NCBI GenBank assembly: GCA_910575005.1
Contig: CAJTCL010000002.1
Span: 62,001-126,000, forward strand
Direction of reading: 5' to 3'
DNA length: 64,000 nt
From: Lachnospiraceae bacterium
Lineage (GTDB): Bacteria; Bacillota; Clostridia; Lachnospirales; Lachnospiraceae
Position numbers and translations under genes: made by a program. Positions 1 to 8,425 of the stretch are shown here, in pieces (position 1 is the stretch's first letter; each line of letters begins with the position of its first letter). Under the pieces are notes generated by a model. It worked only from the letters and a program-made list of their open reading frames with translations, was not told where the DNA came from and ran no database searches.

Positions 1-187
1 TGGTGGAAAAATTCTTGCCGATGGAAGTCCTTTGGAAGTATTTTTACAGGAAAAGGTGTTGAAGCAGGCACATTTAAAAAAGCCACAAATGCTGAAAGTG
101 TATGAGACACTTTCCGAGCGGGGACTGATAGAGCCAGAGAGTTATCCCAAAGAGGCGGGGGAACTTGCAAAGGCGATGATAGGATAA
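1..187 (+). CDS. ECF/cobalt-type ABC transporter ATPase, C-terminal end only
   Basis: The reading frame is open from base 2 to the TAA at 185-187 and encodes the last 61 residues of a protein. The stretch GGKILADGSPLEVF followed by a conserved Leu/Pro helix is the usual tail of CbiO/EcfA ATPases that energise ECF vitamin and metal importers. The Walker motifs lie outside the window. The HD gene follows 10 bp later, so the two are probably co-transcribed. It could be the ATPase partner of CbiMN downstream or part of an unrelated ECF system; the missing upstream sequence would decide. Confidence 0.7.
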   Translation, partial: GGKILADGSPLEVFLQEKVLKQAHLKKPQMLKVYETLSERGLIEPESYPKEAGELAKAMIG

Positions 188-197
188 GGAGGAATAC

Positions 198-842
198 ATG
201 ATGAATCAAAAATATAAAGAATATTTATCTTATGTAAAGCATTATCTGAGTGAGCATCAGGGCATAGAATCTCCAAATCCTATGCATCCATTCCGTTCTA
301 GATTTCAGCATACGATTCGAGTGCTGCACTGGTGTGAACGGCTGACAGAAGGAATGGAAGAGGTAGACCAGGAGTTACTCTGTACAGCAGCAATTTTCCA
401 TGATATTGGTTATGGAAGCTATGACAATGAATATCATGCGCACCGCAGTGCGCAGGCTTTTGGCAATTTCGCAAAGGCTCAGGGAATGGAAGCGGAATTT
501 TCTAAGCAGGTGCAATGGCTGATTGCCCATCATTCGGATAAAAGTCTACTGAGAGAACCAGGAAACAGCCTGGAAATGATTTTGCTGATGGAAGCAGATC
601 TGTTGGATGAGGAAGGGGCAATGGGGATTGTATGGGATTGTATGGTGATGGGAAATATACATGCCTCCAGTTATTTGAAGGCTTATGAGCATATCATGGA
701 GAGTTCTAATAAGCAGGAGCCTAATCCTATGGTCACGCAGAGAGCGAGAGAGATTTGGGAACAGAAGAAACAGATTGTCTCAGAATTTGCAGAGCAGCTA
801 AAAGAGGATCTGATGGTTGGCAGTGCATATTTTGATATTTAA
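198..842 (+). CDS. HD-domain metal-dependent phosphohydrolase
   Basis: The 214-residue soluble protein carries the HD signature: a His near residue 40 (QHTIRVLHW), FHDIGYG near residue 68 and IAHHSDKSLL near residue 110, which together bind the metal. Such stand-alone HD proteins usually hydrolyse nucleotides or phosphoesters; the substrate cannot be read from the sequence. It begins 10 bp after the ATPase stop behind AGGAGG. Two ATGs at 198 and 201 are both usable, the second having the better spacing. A palindromic intergenic repeat follows. Confidence 0.8.
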   Translation: MMNQKYKEYLSYVKHYLSEHQGIESPNPMHPFRSRFQHTIRVLHWCERLTEGMEEVDQELLCTAAIFHDIGYGSYDNEYHAHRSAQAFGNFAKAQGMEAEFSKQVQWLIAHHSDKSLLREPGNSLEMILLMEADLLDEEGAMGIVWDCMVMGNIHASSYLKAYEHIMESSNKQEPNPMVTQRAREIWEQKKQIVSEFAEQLKEDLMVGSAYFDI

Positions 843-905
843 TAACCATTTAGAAAGCCACAAAAGATTAAGAATGTATTGCCATCAAAAGCAATTGCGG
901 TTTTA

Positions 906-1011
906 GTAACCATTCAGAACGTCATGAAAATTCCTAAGCCACAGATAAGCCTTGGCAGAAGCGTAAGATAGATTGTCAGGCATGTCTGTGGCTTGGATTC
1001 TGAATCGTTAA
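906..1011. repeat. Palindromic intergenic repeat, copy A
   Basis: An imperfect inverted repeat of about 106 bp. The outer arms are GTAACCATTCAGAA (906-919) and TTCTGAATCGTTAA (998-1011), with 12 of 14 positions complementary. The inner arms AAGCCACAGA (936-945) and TCTGTGGCTT (985-994) are perfectly complementary. Related sequences occur near 14917, 16716 and 56823. It could act as a terminator of the HD operon or be a small REP/MITE-like element. Confidence 0.6.
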
Positions 1012-1095
1012 GTTATTTCATTGAATTTTTCTGGACATTTTTGCCAGATTATGCTATTCTAAGTCAAAATAATTGTTACAAGTAATTTAATTATA

Positions 1096-1262
1096 AAAGG
1101 TGCCTGTATTTTCCACAGGATAATAGGGAATTGGGTGAGAATCCCATACGGTCCCGCCGCTGTAAGAGTGGAGTTTTCTTCCAAAAACAAAATTTGAATG
1201 CCACTAGGAAACTGGGAAGGTGGAAGAAAATGAGGAAGCTTAAGTCAGAAGACCTGCCTTTT
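1096..1262 (+). promoter_or_regulatory. Cobalamin (AdoCbl) riboswitch aptamer
   Basis: The region has the ordered conserved blocks of the cobalamin class: AGGTGCC at the 5' side, GGATAATAGGGAA, GGTGAGAATCCCATACGGTCCCG in pieces, GCCGCTGTAA, then GCCACTAGGAAACTGGGAAGG in pieces, and the B12 box AGTCAGAAGACCTGCC near 1243-1258. It precedes cbiM by about 230 bp. The known logic is that bound coenzyme B12 turns the downstream cobalt importer off. Confidence 0.93.
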
Positions 1263-1358
1263 GTAAGGGAATGCAACAAGTTACGAGCGATAACTGGCTG
1301 CATGAGAGCCTGTCTGAAATACTTTTTGAAGGAGTTTTGCAGATCAGGTTTATTATGG

Positions 1359-1405
1359 ACGCCGGTTTGCTGTAAGAAAACAGCAGATGTGGTGTTTTTT
1401 ATTTT
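1359..1405 (+). terminator. Riboswitch expression-platform terminator
   Basis: A hairpin with arms ACGCC and GGTGT around a GCTGT/ACAGC core is followed by a T-rich tract (1394-1405). It lies between the cobalamin aptamer and cbiM, which fits transcription attenuation: B12 binding would favour this terminator. An anti-terminator partner was not mapped. Confidence 0.6.
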
Positions 1406-1495
1406 ATAGGATTAGGGTGTCAAAAGCGCCTTTGGATTTCCTAAAGATAAAAAAATTATCGCAGGATTCTTTATTCTTGAGAGAGGTGAACTATT

Positions 1496-2245
1496 ATGAC
1501 AAAGAGACAAAAGAAACTATTGATTGGGAGTATTGTGTTTGCCGCAGCTTTTGGCATCGCCCCAAACGTCAACGCTATGCATATTATGGAGGGTTATCTG
1601 CCTTTGGGATTTTGTATTGCCTGGGGAATTGTCAGTATTCCATTTTTGGTAAAGGGATTTTTCTCAATTCAGAAGAAATTAGAACAGGAACGCAAAAATA
1701 TTACCATACTTGCCATGTCAGGGGCTTTTATTTTTGTCATCTCTTCCCTGAAAATTCCTTCTGTGACAGGAAGTTGTTCTCATATGACAGGGACTGCTCT
1801 AGGAGCGATCTTATTTGGGCCAAGTGCGGTCAGCATTTTGGGAATGATTGTGCTGATTTTTCAAGCAGTTCTTTTAGCACATGGCGGATTAACGACATTG
1901 GGAGCTAATACTTTTTCTATGGCAATTGCAGGACCATTTTTAGCCTATGGAATTTACAGGCTTTGTAAAAAATGTAACATAAACCAGAGAATTGGTGTTT
2001 TTTTTGCGGCAGCAATTGGTGATCTGTTTACTTATTCTATTACCAGCTTGCAGCTTGCATTTGCGTATCCCTCCGAAGCGGGAGTATGGGTGTCTGCTGC
2101 AAAATTCTTAAGTGTGTTTGCGCCCACGCAGCTTCCCCTTGCGGTAATTGAGGGATTTTTGACAGTAGTAGTTATGATTACTCTGGAAAATTACGCACAG
2201 CCAGAGTTAAAAAGTGCGGGATATCTGGAAAATGAAAAGCGATAG
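1496..2245 (+). CDS. cbiM: Cobalt ECF transporter substrate-binding membrane subunit CbiM
   Basis: The 249-residue integral membrane protein is the S-component of the CbiMNQO cobalt importer. A cleavable leader (residues 1-27, ending NVNA) precedes the family hallmark MHIMEGYLP; after cleavage the new N-terminus with its His forms the metal site in characterised CbiM/NikM. The later segment SCSHMTGTALGAILFGP is also conserved. About six membrane spans follow. Expression is presumably controlled by the cobalamin riboswitch just upstream. cbiN follows after 12 bp. Confidence 0.93.
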   Translation: MTKRQKKLLIGSIVFAAAFGIAPNVNAMHIMEGYLPLGFCIAWGIVSIPFLVKGFFSIQKKLEQERKNITILAMSGAFIFVISSLKIPSVTGSCSHMTGTALGAILFGPSAVSILGMIVLIFQAVLLAHGGLTTLGANTFSMAIAGPFLAYGIYRLCKKCNINQRIGVFFAAAIGDLFTYSITSLQLAFAYPSEAGVWVSAAKFLSVFAPTQLPLAVIEGFLTVVVMITLENYAQPELKSAGYLENEKR

Positions 2246-2257
2246 AGGAGGAATTAG

Positions 2258-2563
2258 ATGAAGAGTACAGATAAAAAAATAATAGCAGTAATTCTGGCAG
2301 CAGTAGTGTTTCTCATTGTAATGCCATTGCTTGTTCTAAAAGGGGCAGAATTTGGGGGTTCTGATGATGCAGGCAGCCAGGTAGTGGAAGCGATTGACAC
2401 AGAGTATGAACCTTGGTTTACTCCGGTTTTAGAGAGTATAATTGGCGGCGAAATGCCAGGAGAAGTGGAGAGCTTAATGTTTTGCATTCAGACAGGGATT
2501 GGTGTAGGAATTATTGCATTTTTGCTAGGAAGGTTTGTGGAGCGTAAAAAGTGGCAGAGCTGA
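2258..2563 (+). CDS. cbiN: Cobalt transporter accessory subunit CbiN
   Basis: The 101-residue protein has two membrane helices (about residues 7-29 and 77-95) around an extracytoplasmic loop containing GSDD, AIDTEYEPWF and a Gly-Glu rich part, as in CbiN. CbiN helps load metal into CbiM. The ATG has an AGGAGG site 7 bp upstream. The stop overlaps the start of what looks like a truncated cbiQ, so the operon is broken immediately after this gene. Confidence 0.9.
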   Translation: MKSTDKKIIAVILAAVVFLIVMPLLVLKGAEFGGSDDAGSQVVEAIDTEYEPWFTPVLESIIGGEMPGEVESLMFCIQTGIGVGIIAFLLGRFVERKKWQS

Positions 2564-2661
2564 AGTTATGGACAGATAGTTTAGATGGGTTTATGATGTT
2601 ATGTTTCAATACAGCCATTTTGTTTTTAACATATAATTTTTTATATTTAACATTTTATTGA
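2551..2661 (+). pseudogene. Truncated cbiQ-like start overlapping cbiN
   Basis: A GTG at 2551, overlapping the end of cbiN in another frame, opens a 36-codon frame beginning VAELKLWTDSLDGF and continuing with a hydrophobic stretch, then TGA. Position and overlap match where cbiQ, the transmembrane coupling subunit, normally begins, but a full CbiQ has well over 200 residues. A perfect palindrome follows at once. Reading it as a cbiQ remnant is an inference from position and the short N-terminus; it might be a chance frame. Confidence 0.4.
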
Positions 2662-2667
2662 ATTTTG

Positions 2668-2693
2668 GTACTCCATCCGGCCGGATGGAGTAC
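2668..2693. terminator. Perfect 26-bp palindrome after cbiN
   Basis: Thirteen bases GTACTCCATCCGG are followed directly by their exact reverse complement. Transcribed, this would form a very strong hairpin with a minimal loop. The downstream sequence TTGTTTATAAAA is only moderately T-rich. It probably ends the cbiMN transcript, and it may mark the point where the operon was cut. Confidence 0.6.
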
Positions 2694-2718
2694 TTGTTTA
2701 TAAAATATTGAATTCATA

Positions 2719-2766
2719 TTGACAAAGTGTTTATCCGTATTATAATTAAAATTAAAATAATTCTAA
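2719..2766 (+). promoter_or_regulatory. Promoter with PerR box for the perR-like gene
   Basis: TTGACA (2719-2724) and TATAAT (2741-2746) are separated by 16 bp. Just downstream, TTAAAATAATTCTAA (2752-2766) matches the PerR consensus TTATAATNATTATAA at 12 of 14 informative positions. A repressor bound here would block RNA polymerase, which fits autorepression of the gene at 2786. Confidence 0.75.
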
Positions 2767-2785
2767 TTATTGAGAAAGGAGCATT

Positions 2786-3175
2786 ATGACTAAAAATGCC
2801 GAGCAAATTTTAAAGATAATTAACACTTCTGATGAGCATTTGTCTGCGGAACAAATTTTTCTACGTCTAAAAGACAACAATCAAGGTGTTGTTCTGGCTA
2901 CCGTATATAACAATTTAGCCTCCCTCTATAAACAGGGATTGATCCGTAAACTTTCGGTAGAAGGCTATCCTGACCGCTATGACAACATACAGCCGCATGA
3001 TCATCTTATATGCAGAAACTGTGGAAAATTGTCAGACATCCTGCTGGAAGATTTGACGGAAAAAATTCAAAAACAGATTGCTTTTCCCATACTTTCCTAT
3101 GATCTGAAAGTTAATTATCTATGTGAGGATTGCTTAAAAAAAGAAAGTGAATCAAAGAACAAAACTACTGACTAA
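2786..3175 (+). CDS. perR: Fur-family peroxide-responsive repressor (PerR-like)
   Basis: The 129-residue protein has the Fur-family winged helix (HLSAEQIFLRL, then LATVYNNLASLYKQGLIRKL) and the dimerisation part DRYDNIQPHDHLICRNCGK. Two CxxC pairs (CRNC and CEDC) form the structural zinc site. The HDHLIC arrangement resembles PerR, which senses peroxide by metal-catalysed His oxidation, more than Fur or Zur. The PerR box in its own promoter supports this. It lies in front of redox genes (chemoreceptor, NfnAB, flavoprotein), the kind of target PerR controls in anaerobes. Confidence 0.85.
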   Translation: MTKNAEQILKIINTSDEHLSAEQIFLRLKDNNQGVVLATVYNNLASLYKQGLIRKLSVEGYPDRYDNIQPHDHLICRNCGKLSDILLEDLTEKIQKQIAFPILSYDLKVNYLCEDCLKKESESKNKTTD

Positions 3176-3229
3176 AATTCATAAATACAATATAATGCTG
3201 CTATTCGCGTATGATAATCTTAAACGACA

Positions 3230-4711
3230 ATGACTGAAAGGAACATCGCTATGAAAATTAGAAAAAAGGCTTCTGATGCAACTATTGAATCTATTTCTAG
3301 ACTCATACCTATGAATTATGATACCCGAAATGGTGCGCTCAATGGTATTCACAAGCGTCTCGTGAAAGGGCGCCGAGAATTCGAACGGGTTACGACAAAA
3401 ATTATGGACGCCGTGATTCGGATGAGCGCTATGGATTTGACATTGGAGACCAACGCTGCCGCCATAGAACAGGTCAATACTTCAATTGCCGCTGCGGTAG
3501 AAACTATCAATGAAACGGCGGAATCTACTGCAAAAATCACCTCGGAGGTGTCAAAGGCACATGAAAACCTGACAGCAACTATCATTGAGGTTTCCAGTGA
3601 ATCCAGTAATATTATGGGAGATATCCACAGCTGCGAAAACGAGCTGACTTCTATTTCCGAATTGTCTGCTACTGCGATATCTACAGCCCAGGGGATGAAG
3701 GTCGATCTTTATGGATTAATCGACGTCATTGATAATATGACAAAAGTGGTAAGTGCAATCAATTCCATTTCTTCCCAGACAAATCTTTTGGCGTTAAATG
3801 CTTCCATTGAAGCGGCACGCGCTGGGGAAGCTGGAAAAGGATTTTCTGTTGTCGCCGAGGAAATTCGTACACTTGCGGAAGAAACAAAATCTTTGACCAA
3901 GAGCATGGGAACCTTTGTGGATGCGATACAGGATGCCTCCCATAAGAGCTCTGAAAGTGTTGACACGACAGTAGCTGAATTGGAGCATATCAATGATAAT
4001 ATTCAAAATGTGTGGAAAATTACCGGAAACAACCGTAAAAGTATGGATCATATCAATGAATCTGTTTCCTCTCTGGCTGCAGTCAGCGAGGAAATCAGCA
4101 GTTCTATGAATGAGTTGGACAATCAGATGCAGCATGTAAGCGGCGAATGCCAGCTCCTGCACAGCAATACGGATTCGCTTCAAATTTCCAACCGCTCGAT
4201 TTTGGAGCTTGTAGAACCAGCAAAAATGATTGAAAAACATTTGGAAGAATCAACAAAAATTATGGGTTCTATGGTGCAGGATGCATTTTACATGTTGGAT
4301 AATCAAGTGCTCTTGAACTGTTTGAACAGCGCAATCGACGCACATCTCAATTGGCTGAATACCTTGCAGGAGATGGCGCAGAGTGGTACATTAAAGGTTC
4401 TGCAGACCGACTGTACCAAGTGTGGGCTTGGCCATTTCTATTATGCTTTTAAACCAGTCAATCCGCAGATTGTTGATATCTGGAAAGGACTGGAAGAAAA
4501 ACATAAAATCTTCCATTCTTATGGAGCAGAAATGATTAATGCCATCCAGTCTGAACGCAGCACAGATCTTTTGCAGATTTATGAAAAGGCTGAGATATGT
4601 TCCAAGGATTTGATTTCTGATTTTCAGATGATGATACAAATTATTGAAACATTATCAAAAGATAACATCAGAATCTTTGAGGAAAAACCATTACATATTG
4701 AAATATCATAA
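3230..4711 (+). CDS. Soluble methyl-accepting chemoreceptor with C-terminal CZB zinc domain
   Basis: This 493-residue protein lacks membrane spans. A long coiled-coil signalling domain contains the hairpin tip motif ([20 protein letters not shown] near residues 184-203) that docks CheA/CheW. The C-terminal part (about 360-465) carries the chemoreceptor zinc-binding pattern: DAHLNWL, then CGLGHFYYA, then EKHKIFH, i.e. a His, a Cys and two His in the expected order. In studied proteins CZB zinc and its Cys respond to hypochlorous acid or zinc. Adjacency to the PerR-type gene (54 bp) supports an oxidant-sensing role; this is inference. Confidence 0.85.
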   Translation: MTERNIAMKIRKKASDATIESISRLIPMNYDTRNGALNGIHKRLVKGRREFERVTTKIMDAVIRMSAMDLTLETNAAAIEQVNTSIAAAVETINETAESTAKITSEVSKAHENLTATIIEVSSESSNIMGDIHSCENELTSISELSATAISTAQGMKVDLYGLIDVIDNMTKVVSAINSISSQTNLLALNASIEAARAGEAGKGFSVVAEEIRTLAEETKSLTKSMGTFVDAIQDASHKSSESVDTTVAELEHINDNIQNVWKITGNNRKSMDHINESVSSLAAVSEEISSSMNELDNQMQHVSGECQLLHSNTDSLQISNRSILELVEPAKMIEKHLEESTKIMGSMVQDAFYMLDNQVLLNCLNSAIDAHLNWLNTLQEMAQSGTLKVLQTDCTKCGLGHFYYAFKPVNPQIVDIWKGLEEKHKIFHSYGAEMINAIQSERSTDLLQIYEKAEICSKDLISDFQMMIQIIETLSKDNIRIFEEKPLHIEIS

Positions 4712-4725
4712 AAAAGATGAAAGTG

Positions 4726-4764
4726 GCTGTCCGATCTTAACAGTATTATGATCGTGAGGACAGC
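4726..4764 (+). terminator. Terminator after the CZB chemoreceptor
   Basis: GCTGTCC (4726-4732) pairs with GGACAGC (4758-4764), with an additional GATC/GATC pair inside. The sequence after the stem (TTTCTC) is weakly T-rich. Confidence 0.6.
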
Positions 4765-4814
4765 TTTCTCACTGGTCATAAGCGATGGAGATTTTTTGTT
4801 TTTTCACAAATTCA

Positions 4815-4843
4815 TTGAAATTTAAAAGGAAGTATATTAGAAT
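4815..4843 (+). promoter_or_regulatory. Predicted sigma-A promoter of nfnAB
   Basis: TTGAAA (4815-4820) and TAGAAT (4838-4843) are separated by 17 bp and lie 50 bp before the nfnA start. The call rests on spacing and similarity to consensus only. Confidence 0.5.
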
Positions 4844-4892
4844 AGAAACGATATAGAAATTTGCATAAGGATAACATAAGCGGAGGTTTAGT

Positions 4893-5780
4893 ATGTACCC
4901 AATTATAAAGAAGAAAAAATTGGCGGAAAAGATTTTTCTTATGGATGTCAAGGCGCCTCGTGTAGCAAAATCTTGTCTGCCAGGACAATTTGTTATCGTA
5001 AAAATGGATGAAGAAGGCGAGCGTATTCCTTTGACAATCTGTGATTATGACAGAGATGCAGGGACGATTACGATTGTATTCCAGACTGTGGGAGCTTCTA
5101 CTCAGAGAATAGAGAATTTAGAGGAGGGGGATGCATTCCAGGATTTTGTTGGACCTTTGGGATGTGCTTCTGAGTTGACAGAGACACCAATAGAAGAGCT
5201 AAAGAAGAAAAAGATTGTGTTTATTGCAGGCGGCGTGGGAACTGCCCCTGTATATCCTCAGGTAAAATGGCTTCATGAAAATGGTGTGGACTGTGATGTG
5301 ATTATGGGTTCTAAAACCAAAGATTTGCTGATTTTGGTAGATGAAATGGAGAAAGTGGCAAGCAATCTCTATGTGACCACGGATGACGGCAGTTATGGTT
5401 TTCATGGAATGGGAACCAATCAGTTAGAAGAATTAGTAAATGCCGGAAATACATATGACCAATGCATTGCCATTGGTCCCATGATTATGATGAAATTTGT
5501 CTGTCTGCTGACAAAGAAACTTGAGATTCCAACAATTGTTTCTTTAAATCCGATTATGGTAGACGGCACAGGCATGTGTGGTGCTTGTCGAGTGACAGTA
5601 GGAGATCAGGTGAAATTTGCCTGTGTGGATGGACCGGAATTTGACGGCCATCAGGTAGATTTTGACCAGGCGATGAAGCGTCAGCAGATGTATAAGACAG
5701 AAGAAGGCAGAGATATTCTTAAGCTTCAAGAGGGTGACACTCATCATGGCGGATGTGGACAGTGCGGAGGTGACAAATAA
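4893..5780 (+). CDS. nfnA: NADH-dependent ferredoxin-NADP+ oxidoreductase, small (NAD/FAD) subunit NfnA
   Basis: The 295-residue protein has a ferredoxin-reductase fold: FAD-binding RIPLTICDYD near residue 45, the NAD-binding glycine motif IAGGVGTAPVYPQ near residue 110, and a C-terminal [2Fe-2S] site (DGTGMCGACRVTV followed by FACVDGPEFDGHQVDFD). This is the PyrK/sulfide-dehydrogenase beta type. Paired with NfnB by a 1-bp overlap, it forms the NfnAB bifurcase, which couples NADH and reduced ferredoxin to NADP+ reduction. The C-terminus ends in a Cys/Gly-rich GGCGQCGG. The start follows a GGAGG site. Confidence 0.9.
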   Translation: MYPIIKKKKLAEKIFLMDVKAPRVAKSCLPGQFVIVKMDEEGERIPLTICDYDRDAGTITIVFQTVGASTQRIENLEEGDAFQDFVGPLGCASELTETPIEELKKKKIVFIAGGVGTAPVYPQVKWLHENGVDCDVIMGSKTKDLLILVDEMEKVASNLYVTTDDGSYGFHGMGTNQLEELVNAGNTYDQCIAIGPMIMMKFVCLLTKKLEIPTIVSLNPIMVDGTGMCGACRVTVGDQVKFACVDGPEFDGHQVDFDQAMKRQQMYKTEEGRDILKLQEGDTHHGGCGQCGGDK

Positions 5781-7168
5781 TGGACGTGTTGAAGAAGGTA
5801 CCAGTAAGAGAACAGGAACCTAAAGTACGGGCAGCAAATTTTGATGAGGTGTGCCTTGGATATAACAAAGAAGAAGCGATGGAAGAGGCAGAGAGATGCT
5901 TAAATTGCAAGAATGCACAGTGTGTGAAAGGCTGTCCAGTTGCTATTGATATTCCTGGGTTTGTGTCTGAAATTAAGGAAGGCCGTTTTGAGGAGGCTTA
6001 TCAAGTGATCAGCAAATCCAGCGCTCTTCCAGCGGTCTGCGGACGTGTCTGCCCACAGGAGAGCCAATGTGAAGGAAAGTGCATCAGGGGCATCAAGGGA
6101 GAGCCTGTCTCTATTGGTAAACTGGAGCGTTTTGCCGCTGACTGGGCGAGAGAAAATGGCATTAAGCCGCAGCCAGCAGCAGAAAAGAAAAATCATAAGG
6201 TGGCTGTGATCGGTTCTGGCCCTGCGGGATTGACCTGTGCTGGGGATCTAGCCAAGATGGGGTATGATGTGACGATTTTTGAAGCGCTCCATGAGCCAGG
6301 CGGCGTATTGATCTATGGTATTCCAGAGTTCCGTTTGCCAAAGAGTGAGGTTGTAGCCAAAGAAATTGAAAATGTCAAGGCTTTGGGGGTTAAGATTGAG
6401 ACAAATGTCGTGATCGGCAAAGCTGGAACCATTGATGAATTGATGGAAGAGGAAGGCTTTGAGGCGGTATTTATTGGTTCTGGCGCAGGGCTTCCAAGAT
6501 TTATGGGGATTCCAGGCGAGCAGGCAAATGGAGTATTTTCTGCAAATGAGTTTTTGACCAGAAATAATCTGATGAAAGCGTTTAAGGAAGAATATGATAC
6601 TCCGATTATGAAGGGCAAAAAGGTAGCCGTAGTGGGCGGCGGAAATGTTGCTATGGATGCGGCGAGAACGGCTCTGCGTCTGGGGGCAGAGGTACATATT
6701 GTGTATCGTAGAAGTGAGTCTGAACTTCCAGCGCGTGTGGAGGAAGTGCATCACGCCAAAGAAGAGGGAATTATCTTTGATCTGTTGACCAATCCTACAG
6801 AAATTTTGGTGGATGACAATGGCTGGGTCAAGGGTATGACCTGTATTCGTATGGAGTTGGGTGAGCCAGATGAATCTGGCAGAAGAAGTCCGATCGAGAT
6901 TCCAGGTTCTGAGTTTGATTTGGAGTTAGATACTGTGATTATGTCCCTGGGAACTTCTCCAAATCCATTGATTTCTTCTACTACAAAGGGATTGGATGTC
7001 AATCGCAGAAAATGTATTGTGGCAAATGAAGAAGATGGGGCTACCAGCAAGCCAGGCGTATTTGCGGGTGGAGATGCAGTCACTGGCGCTGCAACTGTAA
7101 TTTTGGCAATGGGAGCAGGGAAGGCTGCTGCAAAGGGGATAGATGAATATCTTACTGGTAAAGAGTAG
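5780..7168 (+). CDS. nfnB: NfnAB bifurcating reductase, large subunit (GltD-like)
   Basis: The 462-residue flavoprotein resembles the glutamate synthase small chain. The N-terminus binds two [4Fe-4S] clusters (CLNCKNAQCVKGCP and CGRVCPQESQCEGKC), followed by the FAD motif GSGPAGLTCAGDLAKMGY near residue 147, the NADPH motif VVGGGNVAMDAARTALRLG near 287 and the closing FAGGDAVTGAATV. It is not next to a large glutamate synthase subunit, so the NfnB role with the adjacent NfnA is preferred. Start ATG overlaps the last base of the nfnA stop, implying translational coupling. Confidence 0.9.
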   Translation: MDVLKKVPVREQEPKVRAANFDEVCLGYNKEEAMEEAERCLNCKNAQCVKGCPVAIDIPGFVSEIKEGRFEEAYQVISKSSALPAVCGRVCPQESQCEGKCIRGIKGEPVSIGKLERFAADWARENGIKPQPAAEKKNHKVAVIGSGPAGLTCAGDLAKMGYDVTIFEALHEPGGVLIYGIPEFRLPKSEVVAKEIENVKALGVKIETNVVIGKAGTIDELMEEEGFEAVFIGSGAGLPRFMGIPGEQANGVFSANEFLTRNNLMKAFKEEYDTPIMKGKKVAVVGGGNVAMDAARTALRLGAEVHIVYRRSESELPARVEEVHHAKEEGIIFDLLTNPTEILVDDNGWVKGMTCIRMELGEPDESGRRSPIEIPGSEFDLELDTVIMSLGTSPNPLISSTTKGLDVNRRKCIVANEEDGATSKPGVFAGGDAVTGAATVILAMGAGKAAAKGIDEYLTGKE

Positions 7169-7206
7169 AATTGTTTTCTGGTAGGTAATTAAGGAGGAAA
7201 GATAAA

Positions 7207-8373
7207 ATGAAAGATATAACAATTACAGATACAATTAAATATATTGGTGCAGATGACAAGGATATTGATTTATTTGAGAGCCAGTATGTGGTTCCAAACG
7301 GTGTATCTTACAATTCCTATGTGATTTTGGACGAAAAGGTAGCAGTGATGGATACTGTGGATGCCAGAAGAACAGAAGAATGGTTGGACAACCTGGATAA
7401 AGCTCTGGATGGAAGAACCGTGGATTATTTAATTGTCTCCCATATGGAGCCCGACCATGCTGCAAATGTACAGGTGTTAGCGGAAAAATATCCTCAGATG
7501 AAGGTAGTTGGAAATGCTAAGACGTTTCCAATGATCAGCCAATTTTTTGATATTGATCTCTCAGAGCGTTCTGTGGTAGTGGCAGAGGGCGATACCTTAA
7601 ATCTGGGAAGCCACACTTTAACTTTTGTGATGGCGCCTATGGTACACTGGCCAGAGGTCATGGTTGCCTATGAGAGTTCGGAGAAGATTCTGTTTTCAGC
7701 AGACGGTTTTGGAAAGTTTGGCGCGCTGGACACAGAAGAAGATTGGGCTTGTGAGGCAAGACGTTATTACATTAATATTGTAGGAAAATACGGTGCACAG
7801 GTACAGGCGCTGCTGAAAAAAGCGGCAGGGCTGGATATTCAGATGATTTGTCCGCTGCATGGGCCGATTTTAAAGGAAAATTTAGAGTACTATATTGGAA
7901 AATATCAGGTATGGAGCAGCTATGAACCAGAGGATGAGGGAATTTTGGTGGCTTACGCTTCCATCCACGGCAATACCAGAAAAGCAGCAATCAAGTTAAA
8001 AGAAATTCTGGAGACAAAGGGCGCTAAAAAGGTAGTGATCACTGATCTTTCCAGGGATGATATGGCAGAGGCAATTGAGGATGCTTTTCGCTATGATAAG
8101 ATGGTGCTGGCGGCAGCTACCTATGATGGAGGGGTGTTCCCATGTATGGAGGATTTCTTACATCACTTAAAGAGCAAAACTTATCGGAAACGTACAGTAG
8201 CTTTGATGGAGAATGGTTCCTGGGCGCCGATTGCGGCTAAAACAATGCGGGCAGTTTTAGAGCAGATGAAGGATATCACAATCTGTGATAAGGTTGTGAC
8301 CATTAAATCTGCAGTGAAAGACAACACAATTGCAGATATGGAAGCGCTTGCAGACGAGCTGCTGGCAAAATAG
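7207..8373 (+). CDS. fprA: Diiron flavoprotein (FprA, A-type flavodiiron oxygen/NO reductase)
   Basis: The 388-residue protein pairs an N-terminal beta-lactamase-like diiron domain with a C-terminal flavodoxin domain (YASIHGNTRKAA near residue 255). Iron ligands are all visible: H79, E81, D83, H147, D166 and H218, in the canonical spacing. These enzymes reduce O2 to water or NO to N2O using electrons from rubredoxin or NADH reductases. It sits 38 bp after nfnB with a clear AAGGAGG site, so NfnAB-linked electron supply and PerR-type control are plausible. A bidirectional terminator follows. Confidence 0.93.
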   Translation: MKDITITDTIKYIGADDKDIDLFESQYVVPNGVSYNSYVILDEKVAVMDTVDARRTEEWLDNLDKALDGRTVDYLIVSHMEPDHAANVQVLAEKYPQMKVVGNAKTFPMISQFFDIDLSERSVVVAEGDTLNLGSHTLTFVMAPMVHWPEVMVAYESSEKILFSADGFGKFGALDTEEDWACEARRYYINIVGKYGAQVQALLKKAAGLDIQMICPLHGPILKENLEYYIGKYQVWSSYEPEDEGILVAYASIHGNTRKAAIKLKEILETKGAKKVVITDLSRDDMAEAIEDAFRYDKMVLAAATYDGGVFPCMEDFLHHLKSKTYRKRTVALMENGSWAPIAAKTMRAVLEQMKDITICDKVVTIKSAVKDNTIADMEALADELLAK

Positions 8374-8387
8374 CAACTGTGTGCCTG

Positions 8388-8425
8388 AAAAAAACAGATG
8401 GGGGTTTATCTTCCATCTGTTTTTA
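8388..8425. terminator. Bidirectional terminator between fprA and the convergent gene
   Basis: AAAAACAGATGG pairs with CCATCTGTTTTT, with runs of A and T on the two flanks, so it can act in both directions. The stop codon of the convergent gene (8406) lies inside the hairpin. Confidence 0.8.

Noticed and set aside
1131-1409. Open frames of 92 and 173 codons across the riboswitch and cbiM
   Set aside because: They overlap conserved RNA structure or cbiM in another frame and have no ribosome site.
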